A DNA stretch of 64,000 nt from Streptomyces rapamycinicus NRRL 5491 (lineage in GTDB: Bacteria > Actinomycetota > Actinomycetes > Streptomycetales > Streptomycetaceae): the NCBI RefSeq assembly GCF_024298965.1, contig NZ_CP085193.1, positions 4,092,001 through 4,156,000 on the forward strand, in the 5' to 3' direction. The notes under the pieces are model-generated. The model saw only the letters and a program-made list of their open reading frames with translations, did not search any database and had not been told where the DNA came from. Positions 56,611 to 63,884 of this stretch are shown in pieces. Positions within the stretch are counted from its first letter, which is position 1. Every line of letters starts with the position of its first letter. A program made the position numbers and the translations under genes.

Positions 56611-58062
56611 ATGGAACTGTCCGAGTACACCCGATTCGATGCCGTGGGACTGGCCGATCTCGTCGCTCGCGGCGAGGTCAGCGCCGCGGAGCTGACGGCG
56701 GCGGCCCAGGCCGCCATCGCGGCGGTGAACCCGCGGATCAACGCCGTCGTGGAGAACTGGCCCGCCGAGGACGAACCGGTCCCCGGCAGCACACCGCTGG
56801 CCGGAGTGCCCTTCCTCATCAAGGACCTGGCCGTGGCCATGGCCGGTAAACGAGTCGAGCTGGGCAGCCGCCTCGCCGCCGGGAACGTGGCGGCCGAGGA
56901 CTCCTTCCTCATGCGGCGCCTCCGTCGCGCGGGCCTGGTCACCCTCGGACGTACGGCCACCCCGGAATTCGCGTACAGCACCACCACCGAACCCGTCCTG
57001 TACGGAGCCGCCCGCAACCCCTGGGACCCCGAGCGCACCCCCGGTGGATCCACCGGAGGTTCCGCCGCCGCCGTCGCCGCGGGCATCGTTCCCATGGCGC
57101 ATGCCACAGATGCCGCGGGCTCCATCCGCGTGCCCGCCGCGAGCACCGGCCTGTTCGGACTCAAGCCCACCCGCGGACGGATCTCCATGGGCCCCGACGC
57201 CGACGAGGTCTTCAACGGCCTGGCCGTCCACGGCGCGATCAGCCGCACCGTGCGCGACAGTGCCACCCTGCTCGACTTGATCGGCGGCCCCGAAACCGGC
57301 GACCCCTACTTCGCGGAGCCGCCCCGCCGCCCCTACGCCGAAGAGGTCACCCGGCCTCCCGGCGCCCTCCGCATCGGCCTGCTCACCACCCCCTGGGGCG
57401 GCCGGGAGGTGGACGCGGCGATCAGCGAGGCGACCCGGCAGGCCGCCCGGCTCCTGGAGTCCCTCGGACACCGGGTGGAGGTCGCCACCATGGAACTCGA
57501 CGTGGATTGGGAGGAGTTCGTCCTGGCCAACGCCCGGCTATGGAGCGCCAACCTGGTCACGTGGATCGACGGATTCGCCGCGGCCTTCGACCGCCCCGTG
57601 GACGAGTCCACCGTCGAGCCCGAGATGCTGGCCAGCTACGCGTGGGGACGCCAGGTGAGCGGGGCCGACTTCGTCCACGCCCTCGACGTCCGCAACCGCG
57701 TCGCCCGGTCGGTCGGCCAGTACTTCACCGGCCACGACCTGCTGCTCACCCCGACCCTGCCGGAACTCCCGCTGCCGATCGGCACCTACCGCCACGGCTC
57801 GGAAGGCGCCGACGGCCACGGCTGGCTGGCGCACCTGTTCCACCGGTCGCCCTTCACGGCCGTGTTCAACGTCGCGGGCACCCCAGCCATGTCCGTCCCG
57901 CTGTCGGCCGACCCGACGACCGGCCTGCCCATCGGAGTCCAGTTCGCCGCCGGGTACGGCCGGGAGGACACCCTCTTCCGCCTCGCCGGCCAACTGGAAC
58001 AGGCCGCCCCCTGGGCCCACCGCACCCCCACCGTCTGGGCAGGTGCCAACCCGGCCGCATGA
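56611..58062 (+). CDS. Amidase-signature family hydrolase
   Basis: 483 residues from ATG 56611 with CGGAG about 12 nt upstream. The Ser-cisSer-Lys triad is visible: Lys71 in GVPFLIKDLA, cis-Ser147 in ERTPGGSTGGSAAAVAAG, and nucleophile Ser171 in DAAGSIRVPAASTG. The C-terminal half ends with AGTPAMSVPLSADPTTGLPI and GVQFAAGYGREDTLFRLAGQ. These enzymes hydrolyse amides such as indole-acetamide, nitrile-derived amides or aryl acylamides. The substrate is not readable here. It is under the divergent TetR repressor and has no operon partner. Confidence 0.92.
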   Translation: MELSEYTRFDAVGLADLVARGEVSAAELTAAAQAAIAAVNPRINAVVENWPAEDEPVPGSTPLAGVPFLIKDLAVAMAGKRVELGSRLAAGNVAAEDSFLMRRLRRAGLVTLGRTATPEFAYSTTTEPVLYGAARNPWDPERTPGGSTGGSAAAVAAGIVPMAHATDAAGSIRVPAASTGLFGLKPTRGRISMGPDADEVFNGLAVHGAISRTVRDSATLLDLIGGPETGDPYFAEPPRRPYAEEVTRPPGALRIGLLTTPWGGREVDAAISEATRQAARLLESLGHRVEVATMELDVDWEEFVLANARLWSANLVTWIDGFAAAFDRPVDESTVEPEMLASYAWGRQVSGADFVHALDVRNRVARSVGQYFTGHDLLLTPTLPELPLPIGTYRHGSEGADGHGWLAHLFHRSPFTAVFNVAGTPAMSVPLSADPTTGLPIGVQFAAGYGREDTLFRLAGQLEQAAPWAHRTPTVWAGANPAA

Positions 58063-58066
58063 AGGG

Positions 58067-58279
58067 TCAGCCAGGCAAGGGCAGGCGGATGACGGGGTCG
58101 AAGGGGCGCTTCTGGAAACCGGTCCGCAGATTGCGGCAGTCCGGCGCCTTGCACATGAAGAACTCCTCGACCGTCTTCCGGCCCGTGCGGTTCTTGAGCC
58201 AGGTCTTCTCGTCGGCGGTGAGCCGACGATGCAGCTCATCGGACCCGCAGGTGTAGCAGTACATCTTCTGGTCTCGCAC
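58067..58279 (-). CDS. 70-residue zinc-ribbon-like protein
   Basis: From GTG 58279, directly behind a perfect AGGAGG; an ATG five codons later is an alternative. The sequence contains MYCYTCGSDELHRRL near the N-terminus and FFMCKAPDCRNLRTGF near the middle. The two Cys pairs (CYTC; CKAPDC) can form one zinc ribbon. The rest, EKTWLKNRTGRKTVEE, is basic and helical. Its stop is 4 bp past the end of the convergent amidase gene. Function unknown. Confidence 0.7.
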   Translation of the reverse strand: MRDQKMYCYTCGSDELHRRLTADEKTWLKNRTGRKTVEEFFMCKAPDCRNLRTGFQKRPFDPVIRLPLPG

Positions 58280-58440
58280 GACACCTCCTGAAAAGGCGGA
58301 CAGCCAACCCGCGAGCCTACGAGGCACATTGAGCGACGGACAGTACACAACCGGACAACTCGCCCCTTCCCTGGCGATGCGCACGGCCCGGGGAGGGGTC
58401 CCGAGCAGGCGCGAGACCATCCCGGCTGGCGGCCGGGGCG

Positions 58441-58473
58441 TCCCGTTCCGCCATGGCCCACGGCGGAACGGGA
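58441..58473. promoter_or_regulatory. Perfect 12-bp hairpin directly upstream of the lipoprotein start
   Basis: TCCCGTTCCGCC (58441-58452) pairs with GGCGGAACGGGA (58462-58473), loop 9 nt. The ATG of the lipoprotein is only 4 nt after the stem, so the ribosome-binding region is buried in it. Could limit translation, or be an operator between the divergent genes. Confidence 0.55.
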
Positions 58474-58477
58474 TGAC

Positions 58478-59007
58478 ATGCGCGACGAGAGCACCTATTG
58501 CCATCGACCACAGCGGTCCCGGGCGCCCTGGCACGCGAGCGCCGCCGGTGCGGCCGCGCTGGTCACCGTCGTCGCCCTGGGCGGTTGCTCGTCGTCGCCT
58601 CCCGGGCTGGTCGAGAGCGCCGACAAGAAGTGCGACACCATCACCGGCCGATTCACCGGGGACCTGGCCTACGGCAAGACGCTCGGCTCGGATGACCTGA
58701 CGAAGATCCGCAAGCGGAACACTATGGTCAGGGACTGCGGAAGGACATCAAAGAGCTGCCCCAACCCGATTCCACGGCCGACCGAGCCGCCTTGAACGCC
58801 TGGCTGGGCAAGCTGGACGCGTACGCGAAAGAGCTGTACACGATGCACAGCACCATTCCGAACCTCAAGCCCGGCATGGAACTGCTGCTCGCCATGACCG
58901 CCAACATCGTGAAGGACAGCGCGGAGGAGGCCGGGGCGGCAGCCAAGAAGGCCGGTTTGCACAGCTGTGCACGCGTCAAGCGGTGGGAGTACCTGGTACC
59001 GGATTGA
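58478..59007 (+). pseudogene. Lipoprotein gene broken by a 1-bp frameshift
   Basis: The 5' part encodes a lipoprotein signal (ALVTVVALGGCSSSPPG) and mature sequence ADKKCDTITGRFTGDLAYGK up to about base 58737. Then the frame drifts into SKSCPNPIPRPTEPP and stops at 58795. In the shifted frame, LRKDIKELPQPDSTADRAAL leads into LNAWLGKLDAYAKELYTMHS and continues to a stop at 59007. Losing one base near GGGACTGCGG (58731-58740) explains both. Joined, it would be about 176 residues. True mutation or sequencing error cannot be told apart here. Function unknown. Confidence 0.7.
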
Positions 59008-59425
59008 TCCCTTCAGCAGTGCCAACGGGGCAGGGAATCTCGGGGCGCAGACGGTGCGGACTGCACGCGATCAGGCACACGGACAGGAACCTCTGTCCCG
59101 TGAGATACCAGCCGCCGACCGCGTCCTCACCGCTCGCCGCTCGTTCGCCGGCGCGGGCAACCGCCTCCGAGAGCCGGATGGCGTCCCGTTCACGCTCCGA
59201 GGCGAACGCCACTGCGGAAGCGCGCACTTGCTGTCCGAACCACGCGGCTGCCTGCTGTGCATCGCTCCAAGTCCCCTGGACGAAGGAGGTCGGCTTGAGC
59301 AGCCAGTGGGCACATTCCAGGGGAACGACCTTGCTGGATCTGAACTCCGGGTGAAGGGGACGCCGGGGACCGTCCTTGAGTAATTCGTGGGCGGACCCGA
59401 GCCAGGTGTAGCCGTGATGGTGCAT
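58976..59425 (-). CDS. 149-residue unknown protein (Streptomyces-type)
   Basis: From ATG 59425. Conserved-looking core: HGYTWLGSAHELLKDGPRRP, LHPEFRSSKVVPLECAHWLL, KPTSFVQGTWSDAQQAAAWF, ERERDAIRLSEAVARAGERA and VGGWYLTGQRFLSVCLIACS. I recognise similar hypothetical proteins next to small Streptomyces regulatory modules but no function. It is mixed alpha/beta with no signal peptide. It overlaps the 3' end of the frameshifted lipoprotein by 32 bp. Last in a minus-strand set with the small Cys peptide, the 103-residue protein and XRE copy 2. Confidence 0.65.
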   Translation of the reverse strand: MHHHGYTWLGSAHELLKDGPRRPLHPEFRSSKVVPLECAHWLLKPTSFVQGTWSDAQQAAAWFGQQVRASAVAFASERERDAIRLSEAVARAGERAASGEDAVGGWYLTGQRFLSVCLIACSPHRLRPEIPCPVGTAEGINPVPGTPTA

Positions 59426-59490
59426 GTACTCGCTCTCTCGGTGAGAGCGGCCCCCACAAGGGGTGAGGGCCGCCCGCCTACATCACGCGA

Positions 59491-59604
59491 CTACTGCCGA
59501 CCGCAGCCGTCACCGTCACCACATCCACCCTGCTGGCCGCCCTCGGTCGGCCCGTCGTCCTCCGGGTCCTGTCGGACGACGGTCTTGAATCCGCGTAAGC
59601 GCAT
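59491..59604 (-). CDS. 37-residue Gly/Cys-rich peptide with a TTA codon
   Basis: ATG 59604, with GAAGGGA about 10 nt upstream, to TAG 59491. It begins MRLRGFKTVVRQDPEDDGPT and ends with a Gly-rich tail holding GGCGDGDGCGRQ. The basic leader, acidic middle and Cys-x5-Cys end resemble a precursor peptide layout, but no modifying enzyme is adjacent. Codon 3 is TTA (59596-59598), rare in streptomycetes and read only by the bldA tRNA, so translation should be developmentally timed. It lies between a 103-residue and a 149-residue unknown gene on the same strand. Confidence 0.5.
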   Translation of the reverse strand: MRLRGFKTVVRQDPEDDGPTEGGQQGGCGDGDGCGRQ

Positions 59605-59733
59605 CGAGATGATTCCCTTCGGCGCTGTCGACGCGGGGACTCTCCTCACGCCGTCGTGCACATGCACCCGTTCCGCGCTGGGCTCGACCTGCCAGGGCTC
59701 CGGTCCAGCCGGGACGGGGGTCTTAAAAACGGC

Positions 59734-60045
59734 TCACCGAGTGGTGGCCTTCTTGGTCTGCTCCTCCAGAGCGGCGCGCATGAGGATTTCCGCGAGCCGA
59801 TTCGCGCTGTCGAGCGGAATACGTCCCAGGGCGACCATGGGGTGACCCGAGACCGTCACCTCTCCCCGCAGGACCGGCCAGAACAGGGCGTCGTCCTTTT
59901 CGTCGTGCGCCATGGCCACATCCGAGGTGAAGCCGAGACGGCCCAGAGCTTGTCGCAGCAGTTCGGCGACCGCCCTTGCTTCGGCTCTGGCCGACCGGTG
60001 ACGTGCGGAGCGCATGGCGTCGATGTGTTCTTCGGTGATTTTCAT
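59734..60045 (-). CDS. 103-residue unknown protein
   Basis: From ATG 60045 behind GGGGAG. The N-terminal helix MKITEEHIDAMRSARHRSAR, AVAELLRQALGRLG, then a beta segment (VTVSGHPMVALGRIPLDSA) and a final helix (NRLAEILMRAALEEQTKKAT). No known motif. It is 92 bp downstream of XRE copy 2 on the same strand and upstream of the Cys peptide; probably the same transcription unit. Confidence 0.65.
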   Translation of the reverse strand: MKITEEHIDAMRSARHRSARAEARAVAELLRQALGRLGFTSDVAMAHDEKDDALFWPVLRGEVTVSGHPMVALGRIPLDSANRLAEILMRAALEEQTKKATTR

Positions 60046-60137
60046 GGCACGCAGCTCCCCGCGAGTGTGAGTGACGGAGACACTACGGAGCGAATCAATG
60101 CCTGCTCAACGAGGTTGCTCGAAGTTGCTCGGGGATC

Positions 60138-60986
60138 TCAGTCGAGCGAGCCAGCCGCCGAGGAGATAAGCGCTCGTGCCGCCGCACCGTAGACCGCATG
60201 TTCGGTCAGCTCACCGAAAGCCTGGGCATACATCGCGATCTCGCCTGGCTGGGTGACCGTCAGGAAGCCGGACACCAGCTCGACATTGACCTCGGATACG
60301 TCAAAGATCCAGAAACTCTCGACCGGCCAGCGAACCCGATCCGGCCGCATGGGAACCACGCCCACACTGACGTTGGCCAGCGAACTGATGGCTAGGAGAT
60401 GGGCAAGTTGCTCTGCCATCGTCTCCGAGCCTCCGATACCAGAGCGCAATACGGACTCCTCGATGAGGAAGGCGAAGCGACGCTCGCCGGTATGCAACAA
60501 ACGTTGACGTTGCATACGGATGGCGACGGCAGCCTCGACGTCATCCACAAGCCCACGGCGCTCACGGATGGCACACAGCGCCGCCGTCGTATATGCGCGA
60601 GTCTGGATCAGCCCAGGGATCAGCCAGGATGAATAGACCCGAAAGCGAGAGGTGCGCTCATACAGCGGTAGACGCTCCTCTTGGGCGCGACGGAGGCCCG
60701 CCCGCTCCATACGGCGCCACTCAACCCACATACCTTGCGCGGTGCGGAGCGACGCGATCAGATCTGCCGTCTGTTCCGGCACACCGCAATGTTCTGCCCA
60801 GGACCGGATGTCGTCCGGCGAAGGGGAAGTCTTGGCATGCTCGATCTTGCTGACTTTGGACGGGTGCCAACCACAGAGAGCGGCGAGCGCTCGCCCCGTC
60901 AGCCCCGCGTCATCGCGGATCTCACCGAGGCGAGCGCCAAGGGCTTGCCTTGCCTGTTGTGCGCTGGACGAAGGAGACGCGGACAT
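60138..60986 (-). CDS. XRE-family regulator with DUF5753 domain (WhiJ-like), copy 2
   Basis: 282 residues from ATG 60986 (a TTG two codons upstream is possible). Helix-turn-helix: LGARLGEIRDDAGLTGRALA, then CGWHPSKVSKIEHAKTSPSP. DUF5753: RFRVYSSWLIPGLIQTRAYT, FLIEESVLRSGIGGSETMAE and NVSVGVVPMRPDRVRWPVES. Its upstream partner is a DUF6879 protein gene 15 bp away, not DUF397, so this is a different sub-type of the same kind of module. Downstream genes are small and unknown. Confidence 0.93.
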   Translation of the reverse strand: MSASPSSSAQQARQALGARLGEIRDDAGLTGRALAALCGWHPSKVSKIEHAKTSPSPDDIRSWAEHCGVPEQTADLIASLRTAQGMWVEWRRMERAGLRRAQEERLPLYERTSRFRVYSSWLIPGLIQTRAYTTAALCAIRERRGLVDDVEAAVAIRMQRQRLLHTGERRFAFLIEESVLRSGIGGSETMAEQLAHLLAISSLANVSVGVVPMRPDRVRWPVESFWIFDVSEVNVELVSGFLTVTQPGEIAMYAQAFGELTEHAVYGAAARALISSAAGSLD

Positions 60987-61001
60987 GGCCAACGGTTTCG
61001 C

Positions 61002-61517
61002 TCAAAGCGGCCGGTACTCCGTATGCGGTACGGCACGCTCCCAGACGGCCTCGAACGCCGATCCACACAACTTTGCCACTGCGGGTTCGGTCCGCACGTC
61101 CATACTCGTCGCAGGGTCCCAGTTGCCATTGCCATCGAAGTGATTGAAGATCACGACCTCATTGTCGATGACCCAGCAGTCCGCGCCCGGCAGGGCCAGA
61201 TCTGCCGCCTTCCTTCGGGGCAGCCACCGGACCTCCTCGCCGGCCGCGATGTTGTGGCGCCCAGTCACGTCGTACTCGAACTTGATGTATTCACTGACGG
61301 GTTCGGAGACGATACGGGCCCGCCTCATCCGAACGCCTCGGGCCGTGGTCGCCATCACCACGTCGAACCAGCTTCGCCACCGCTCGACGGGGTCGAAGCG
61401 CACACCGGCGCGCCAGTCGGCGAAATCAGGGTCATCAGGCGTGTAGATGTCGCGCAGCTCCAGATGAACTGCCGAACGCCGCGCGGAAGCCAGAGCTTCA
61501 CGTACCGCCGTTGCCAC
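61002..61517 (-). CDS. DUF6879-family protein, partner of XRE copy 2
   Basis: 171 residues from GTG 61517 (GAGG upstream). Motifs: SAVHLELRDIYTPDDPDFAD, WRSWFDVVMATTARGVRMRR, ARIVSEPVSEYIKFEYDVTG, AGEEVRWLPRRKAADLALPG and the C-terminal AFEAVWERAVPHTEYRP. I recognise this as the DUF6879 group found beside Streptomyces XRE regulators. It overlaps the preceding gene by 20 bp and lies 15 bp before XRE copy 2. Likely modulates the regulator. Confidence 0.8.
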   Translation of the reverse strand: MATAVREALASARRSAVHLELRDIYTPDDPDFADWRAGVRFDPVERWRSWFDVVMATTARGVRMRRARIVSEPVSEYIKFEYDVTGRHNIAAGEEVRWLPRRKAADLALPGADCWVIDNEVVIFNHFDGNGNWDPATSMDVRTEPAVAKLCGSAFEAVWERAVPHTEYRPL

Positions 61518-61791
61518 TTTTGACCTCGCTATCAGGCTGAGGGATGAACTGGCGCATGTTTGCGGGGAGTCGGATCACCGTCTCGTGGTCGGGCACGTCA
61601 GTTGTGTGACCAGGAACCGACCCCACCTCCTGGCACTGCCTGAGTGTTGCGTCGTCCGCCTTCCACGACTGGATGACTAGATCACCGGAATCCTCGTCCA
61701 GCCAAATGGTGGGCGAGCCGTCGTTCGGAGTGTTCGGGTAGATCCCCAAGAACCTTAGTGCCACGGCCGCCTCCTGTGCCGAGTCGCTCAC
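61498..61791 (-). CDS. 97-residue unknown protein upstream of DUF6879
   Basis: From GTG 61791 (a TTG at 61797 is possible); no good ribosome-binding site is seen. Sequence: VSDSAQEAAVALRFLGIYPN, SPTIWLDEDSGDLVIQSWKA, DDATLRQCQEVGSVPGHTTD and VIRLPANMRQFIP. Small acidic protein, probably the first member of the DUF6879/XRE unit; its 3' end overlaps the DUF6879 start by 20 bp. Family not recognised. Confidence 0.7.
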   Translation of the reverse strand: MSDSAQEAAVALRFLGIYPNTPNDGSPTIWLDEDSGDLVIQSWKADDATLRQCQEVGSVPGHTTDVPDHETVIRLPANMRQFIPQPDSEVKSGNGGT

Positions 61792-61873
61792 CGACAACGA
61801 CGACTCTCCGCTCGCGTGAAAGCCCGGTCAAGGGCGCAGAGGCGCCGAAGCGGGAGCGCGAGCAGGCGCGCGA

Positions 61874-62074
61874 TCAGGACTCGGGGAAGTGGTCAAATCG
61901 GCCCGCCTTGGCAGCGAGTATGAAGGCTCTCAGGCGCGTGCGGGTGGTTGAGAGTATGGCCTCGGGGTGCTCGCTCTCGCGGAGCAATATCGTGTTGTGC
62001 TCCCCCTCAGCGACGTTCACACAGGAGGCTGACTCCTGACAGTAGGAGGACTGCCGCCAAGACGCCGGGTTCAT
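61874..62074 (-). CDS. DUF397 protein, copy 2
   Basis: 66 residues. The DUF397 pattern ASWRQSSYCQESASCVNVAE, then TILLRESEHPEAILSTTRTR and LRAFILAAKAGRFDHFPES is complete. It starts 13 bp after the stop of XRE copy 3 and forms a pair with it. Its two Cys are not part of a known motif. Confidence 0.9.
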   Translation of the reverse strand: MNPASWRQSSYCQESASCVNVAEGEHNTILLRESEHPEAILSTTRTRLRAFILAAKAGRFDHFPES

Positions 62075-62087
62075 ATGCCACTCCTTG

Positions 62088-62939
62088 TCACAATTCTTGG
62101 ATGAGGCCGTGAATGAAGTCGCGAGCCTCGTTCTGCTTGAGCGCGATGGCTTCCATTTTGCCGATCACCATGCGGTACTTCTCCAGCTGAGCTTCGGCGT
62201 CGAGCAGAAGCGAGCCGTGGGCCTGTTCGAGCAGGATGGTGTCGAGTTGGGGCACGGGGCCGGAGAAGTAGTTGATCGACTGGCCGGAACCGGCGAATGT
62301 CCCGTTCCTAAACGGGATCACCTGGATAGTGATGTGTTCTCGTTCACTCATGTCGATCAAGTGCTGAAGCTGCGCACGGGCCGTGCGCGGGCCGCCGAAG
62401 GGCATACGGAGGGCGGCCTCGTGGATCACCGCCTTGCACGGGGTGGGACTTTCGCCATAGAGGATGCGTTGTCGCTTGATGCGGTGCGAGACGCGGTCTT
62501 CTACATCGGGCGGCGGGAGCGCGGGCACACCTTCGGCGAAGACCGCACGGGCGTGGTCGACGGTCTGGAGCAAACCGGGGATGTGGAGCACAGTAGCCAG
62601 CAACAGTGCCGCCGCGTGGTGTTCCAACTCGGCCAGGTCGAGCTGCCCGGGAGACAGCAGCTCCCGGTACTCCTCCCACCAGCCGCGCTTCCGCTTGCCG
62701 GTCATGGCGATGAGCGCGGCGATCAGGGCCTCGTCGCCGCATGCGTAGTTCTCGGCCAGGGCGCGGATGCTGCGCTCGCTGAGGCCGAAGCGTCCAGTCT
62801 CGATGTTGCTGATGCGGGCCTGGTTGGCCCCGATCAGCTCAGCGGCCTCCCGGGTGTTGAGGCCCGCGCGCTCGCGGAGCTTGCGCAGCTCAACTCCGAG
62901 GCGTAGCTGACGTGCGGTCGGAGTTGTCCTTGGCGGCAT
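62088..62939 (-). CDS. XRE-family regulator with DUF5753 domain (WhiJ-like), copy 3
   Basis: 283 residues from ATG 62939, 5 nt behind GGAGG. Helix-turn-helix: LGVELRKLRERAGLNTREAA, ELIGANQARISNIETGRFGL. DUF5753: GWWEEYRELLSPGQLDLAEL, AALLLATVLHIPGLLQTVDH, EREHITIQVIPFRNGTFAGS. Followed by DUF397 copy 2, giving the canonical WhiJ-DUF397 pair. A divergent 109-residue gene shares its promoter region, where an inverted repeat at 62992-63031 could be the operator. Confidence 0.93.
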   Translation of the reverse strand: MPPRTTPTARQLRLGVELRKLRERAGLNTREAAELIGANQARISNIETGRFGLSERSIRALAENYACGDEALIAALIAMTGKRKRGWWEEYRELLSPGQLDLAELEHHAAALLLATVLHIPGLLQTVDHARAVFAEGVPALPPPDVEDRVSHRIKRQRILYGESPTPCKAVIHEAALRMPFGGPRTARAQLQHLIDMSEREHITIQVIPFRNGTFAGSGQSINYFSGPVPQLDTILLEQAHGSLLLDAEAQLEKYRMVIGKMEAIALKQNEARDFIHGLIQEL

Positions 62940-62991
62940 GCGGTCCTCCACGGTCGCACAGGTGATGCAAGGGTCACTGGAACGAAGTCAA

Positions 62992-63031
62992 GGTTAGAGA
63001 CTTCTCGATACACCGTAGAAGTAATTCAACC
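62992..63031. promoter_or_regulatory. Inverted repeat in the promoter of XRE copy 3
   Basis: ACTTCT (63000-63005) with AGAAGT (63017-63022), framed by GGTT (62992-62995) and AACC (63028-63031). AT-richer than the surroundings and 53 bp from the XRE start. Likely operator or promoter for the divergent pair. Confidence 0.45.
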
Positions 63032-63137
63032 TTTCGCTCTACGCTGTGATCCAGGCCACCTTCTGACGGCAGTTCCACAGCTGCCGCACGCCTGGCCCGC
63101 ATCCGGCCCAACTCCACCTCCTGGCAAGGAGACACGC

Positions 63138-63467
63138 ATGGGTACCGTATCCCCCGACCAACCCGCCTCCGCCCCCTTCGACCTCGGCAAAGAACTCCGC
63201 GCACTCGTCCTCGCCACCGCGCCCCGCCTCTTCGCCGTGACCCGGATCCACCCGTACGAGGACACCGGAGAATCAGACGTGGAGATCGCGGCATGGGGCA
63301 TGGCCCATGAGAACGGCCGTACCGAAGTGGTGAGGCCGGGGCAGCGGTTGGTCCTCGTCTCGCCCGAGCGGGTGGAGGCGTGGTTCTCCCGGGACGGGGT
63401 CACCGCACAGCTCGTGTGGCTCGGCCCGGCCACCGCCGCTTCGCTCGGACCCGACCTGGCCGCCTAG
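63138..63467 (+). CDS. 109-residue unknown protein divergent from XRE copy 3
   Basis: ATG 63138 behind AAGGAG. Contains FDLGKELRALVLATAPRLFA, VTRIHPYEDTGESDVEIAAW, GMAHENGRTEVVRPGQRLVL and VSPERVEAWFSRDGVTAQLV. Looks like a small folded cytoplasmic beta-rich protein; family not recognised. Such genes often sit opposite WhiJ-like regulators and may be their target. Its stop overlaps that of the next (convergent) small gene by 3 bp. Confidence 0.7.
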   Translation: MGTVSPDQPASAPFDLGKELRALVLATAPRLFAVTRIHPYEDTGESDVEIAAWGMAHENGRTEVVRPGQRLVLVSPERVEAWFSRDGVTAQLVWLGPATAASLGPDLAA

Positions 63468-63619
63468 CCATCGTCGCCGCCGCGCCAGGTGGCCCGGACC
63501 CGGCGCCATGCCTCGATGACGGCGGGGACTTTGGACAGGAGCTCGGCTGCCATGGTGAGTATCAGCCCGGCCAGGCCGAAGGCGGCCAGCACGAGCAGGG
63601 TGACGGTGTCCCAGTCCAC
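63464..63619 (-). CDS. 51-residue single-pass membrane protein
   Basis: GTG 63619 to TAG 63464. Begins MDWDTVTLLVLAAFGLAGLI, a single membrane helix, then an amphipathic/basic tail (LSKVPAVIEAWRRVRATWRG). A weak GAGAA site precedes it. Convergent with the 109-residue gene; the two stops overlap by 3 bp. The length and layout resemble small bacterial membrane peptides, some toxic and some regulatory; no assignment is possible. Confidence 0.55.
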   Translation of the reverse strand: MDWDTVTLLVLAAFGLAGLILTMAAELLSKVPAVIEAWRRVRATWRGGDDG

Positions 63620-63661
63620 CAGTTCTCACACCCCTCAGTCGGGTGGTCGAACCGATGGCCC

Positions 63662-63804
63662 GGCAGGCTCAGCCCGACCACCTCGTACGGTGGTCAGCTG
63701 AGGTCCTGCCGACGTCCAAGATCTCAATACGAACGGCCGGAGAGCGGCGCTCTCCGGGACCGTCGGCAGTTCCGGCCGCCACGCGGGCGACGGCCGGCTT
63801 TTTT
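63662..63804 (+). ncRNA. Candidate structured RNA ending in a terminator
   Basis: Hairpin 1 is 63662-63710: GGCAGG, CTCAGC and GACCACC pair in order with GGTGGTC, GCTGAG and CCTGCC, with small bulges and a TCGTAC loop. Hairpin 2 is 63737-63757: CCGGAGAGC with GCTCTCCGG, loop 3 nt. CTGCCGAC (63707-63714) also pairs with GTCGGCAG (63762-63769), closing over hairpin 2 and competing with hairpin 1. The last stem CCGGCCG (63772-63778) with CGGCCGG (63791-63797) is followed by C and six T. No protein gene follows on this strand, so a free small RNA is the simplest reading. Confidence 0.6.
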
Positions 63805-63884
63805 CGTGCACCCCGAGACGTCGGACATGGGGCGACACTTTCCCCCGTGCCGGACGGTCCGTCACCAGTTTAGCCGCCGGAGGC

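Noticed and set aside
58067..58534. 155-residue extension of the zinc-ribbon gene upstream
   Set aside because: AGGAGG directly before GTG 58279 fits a start there; the extension is Arg/Pro-rich and crosses the divergent promoter hairpin.
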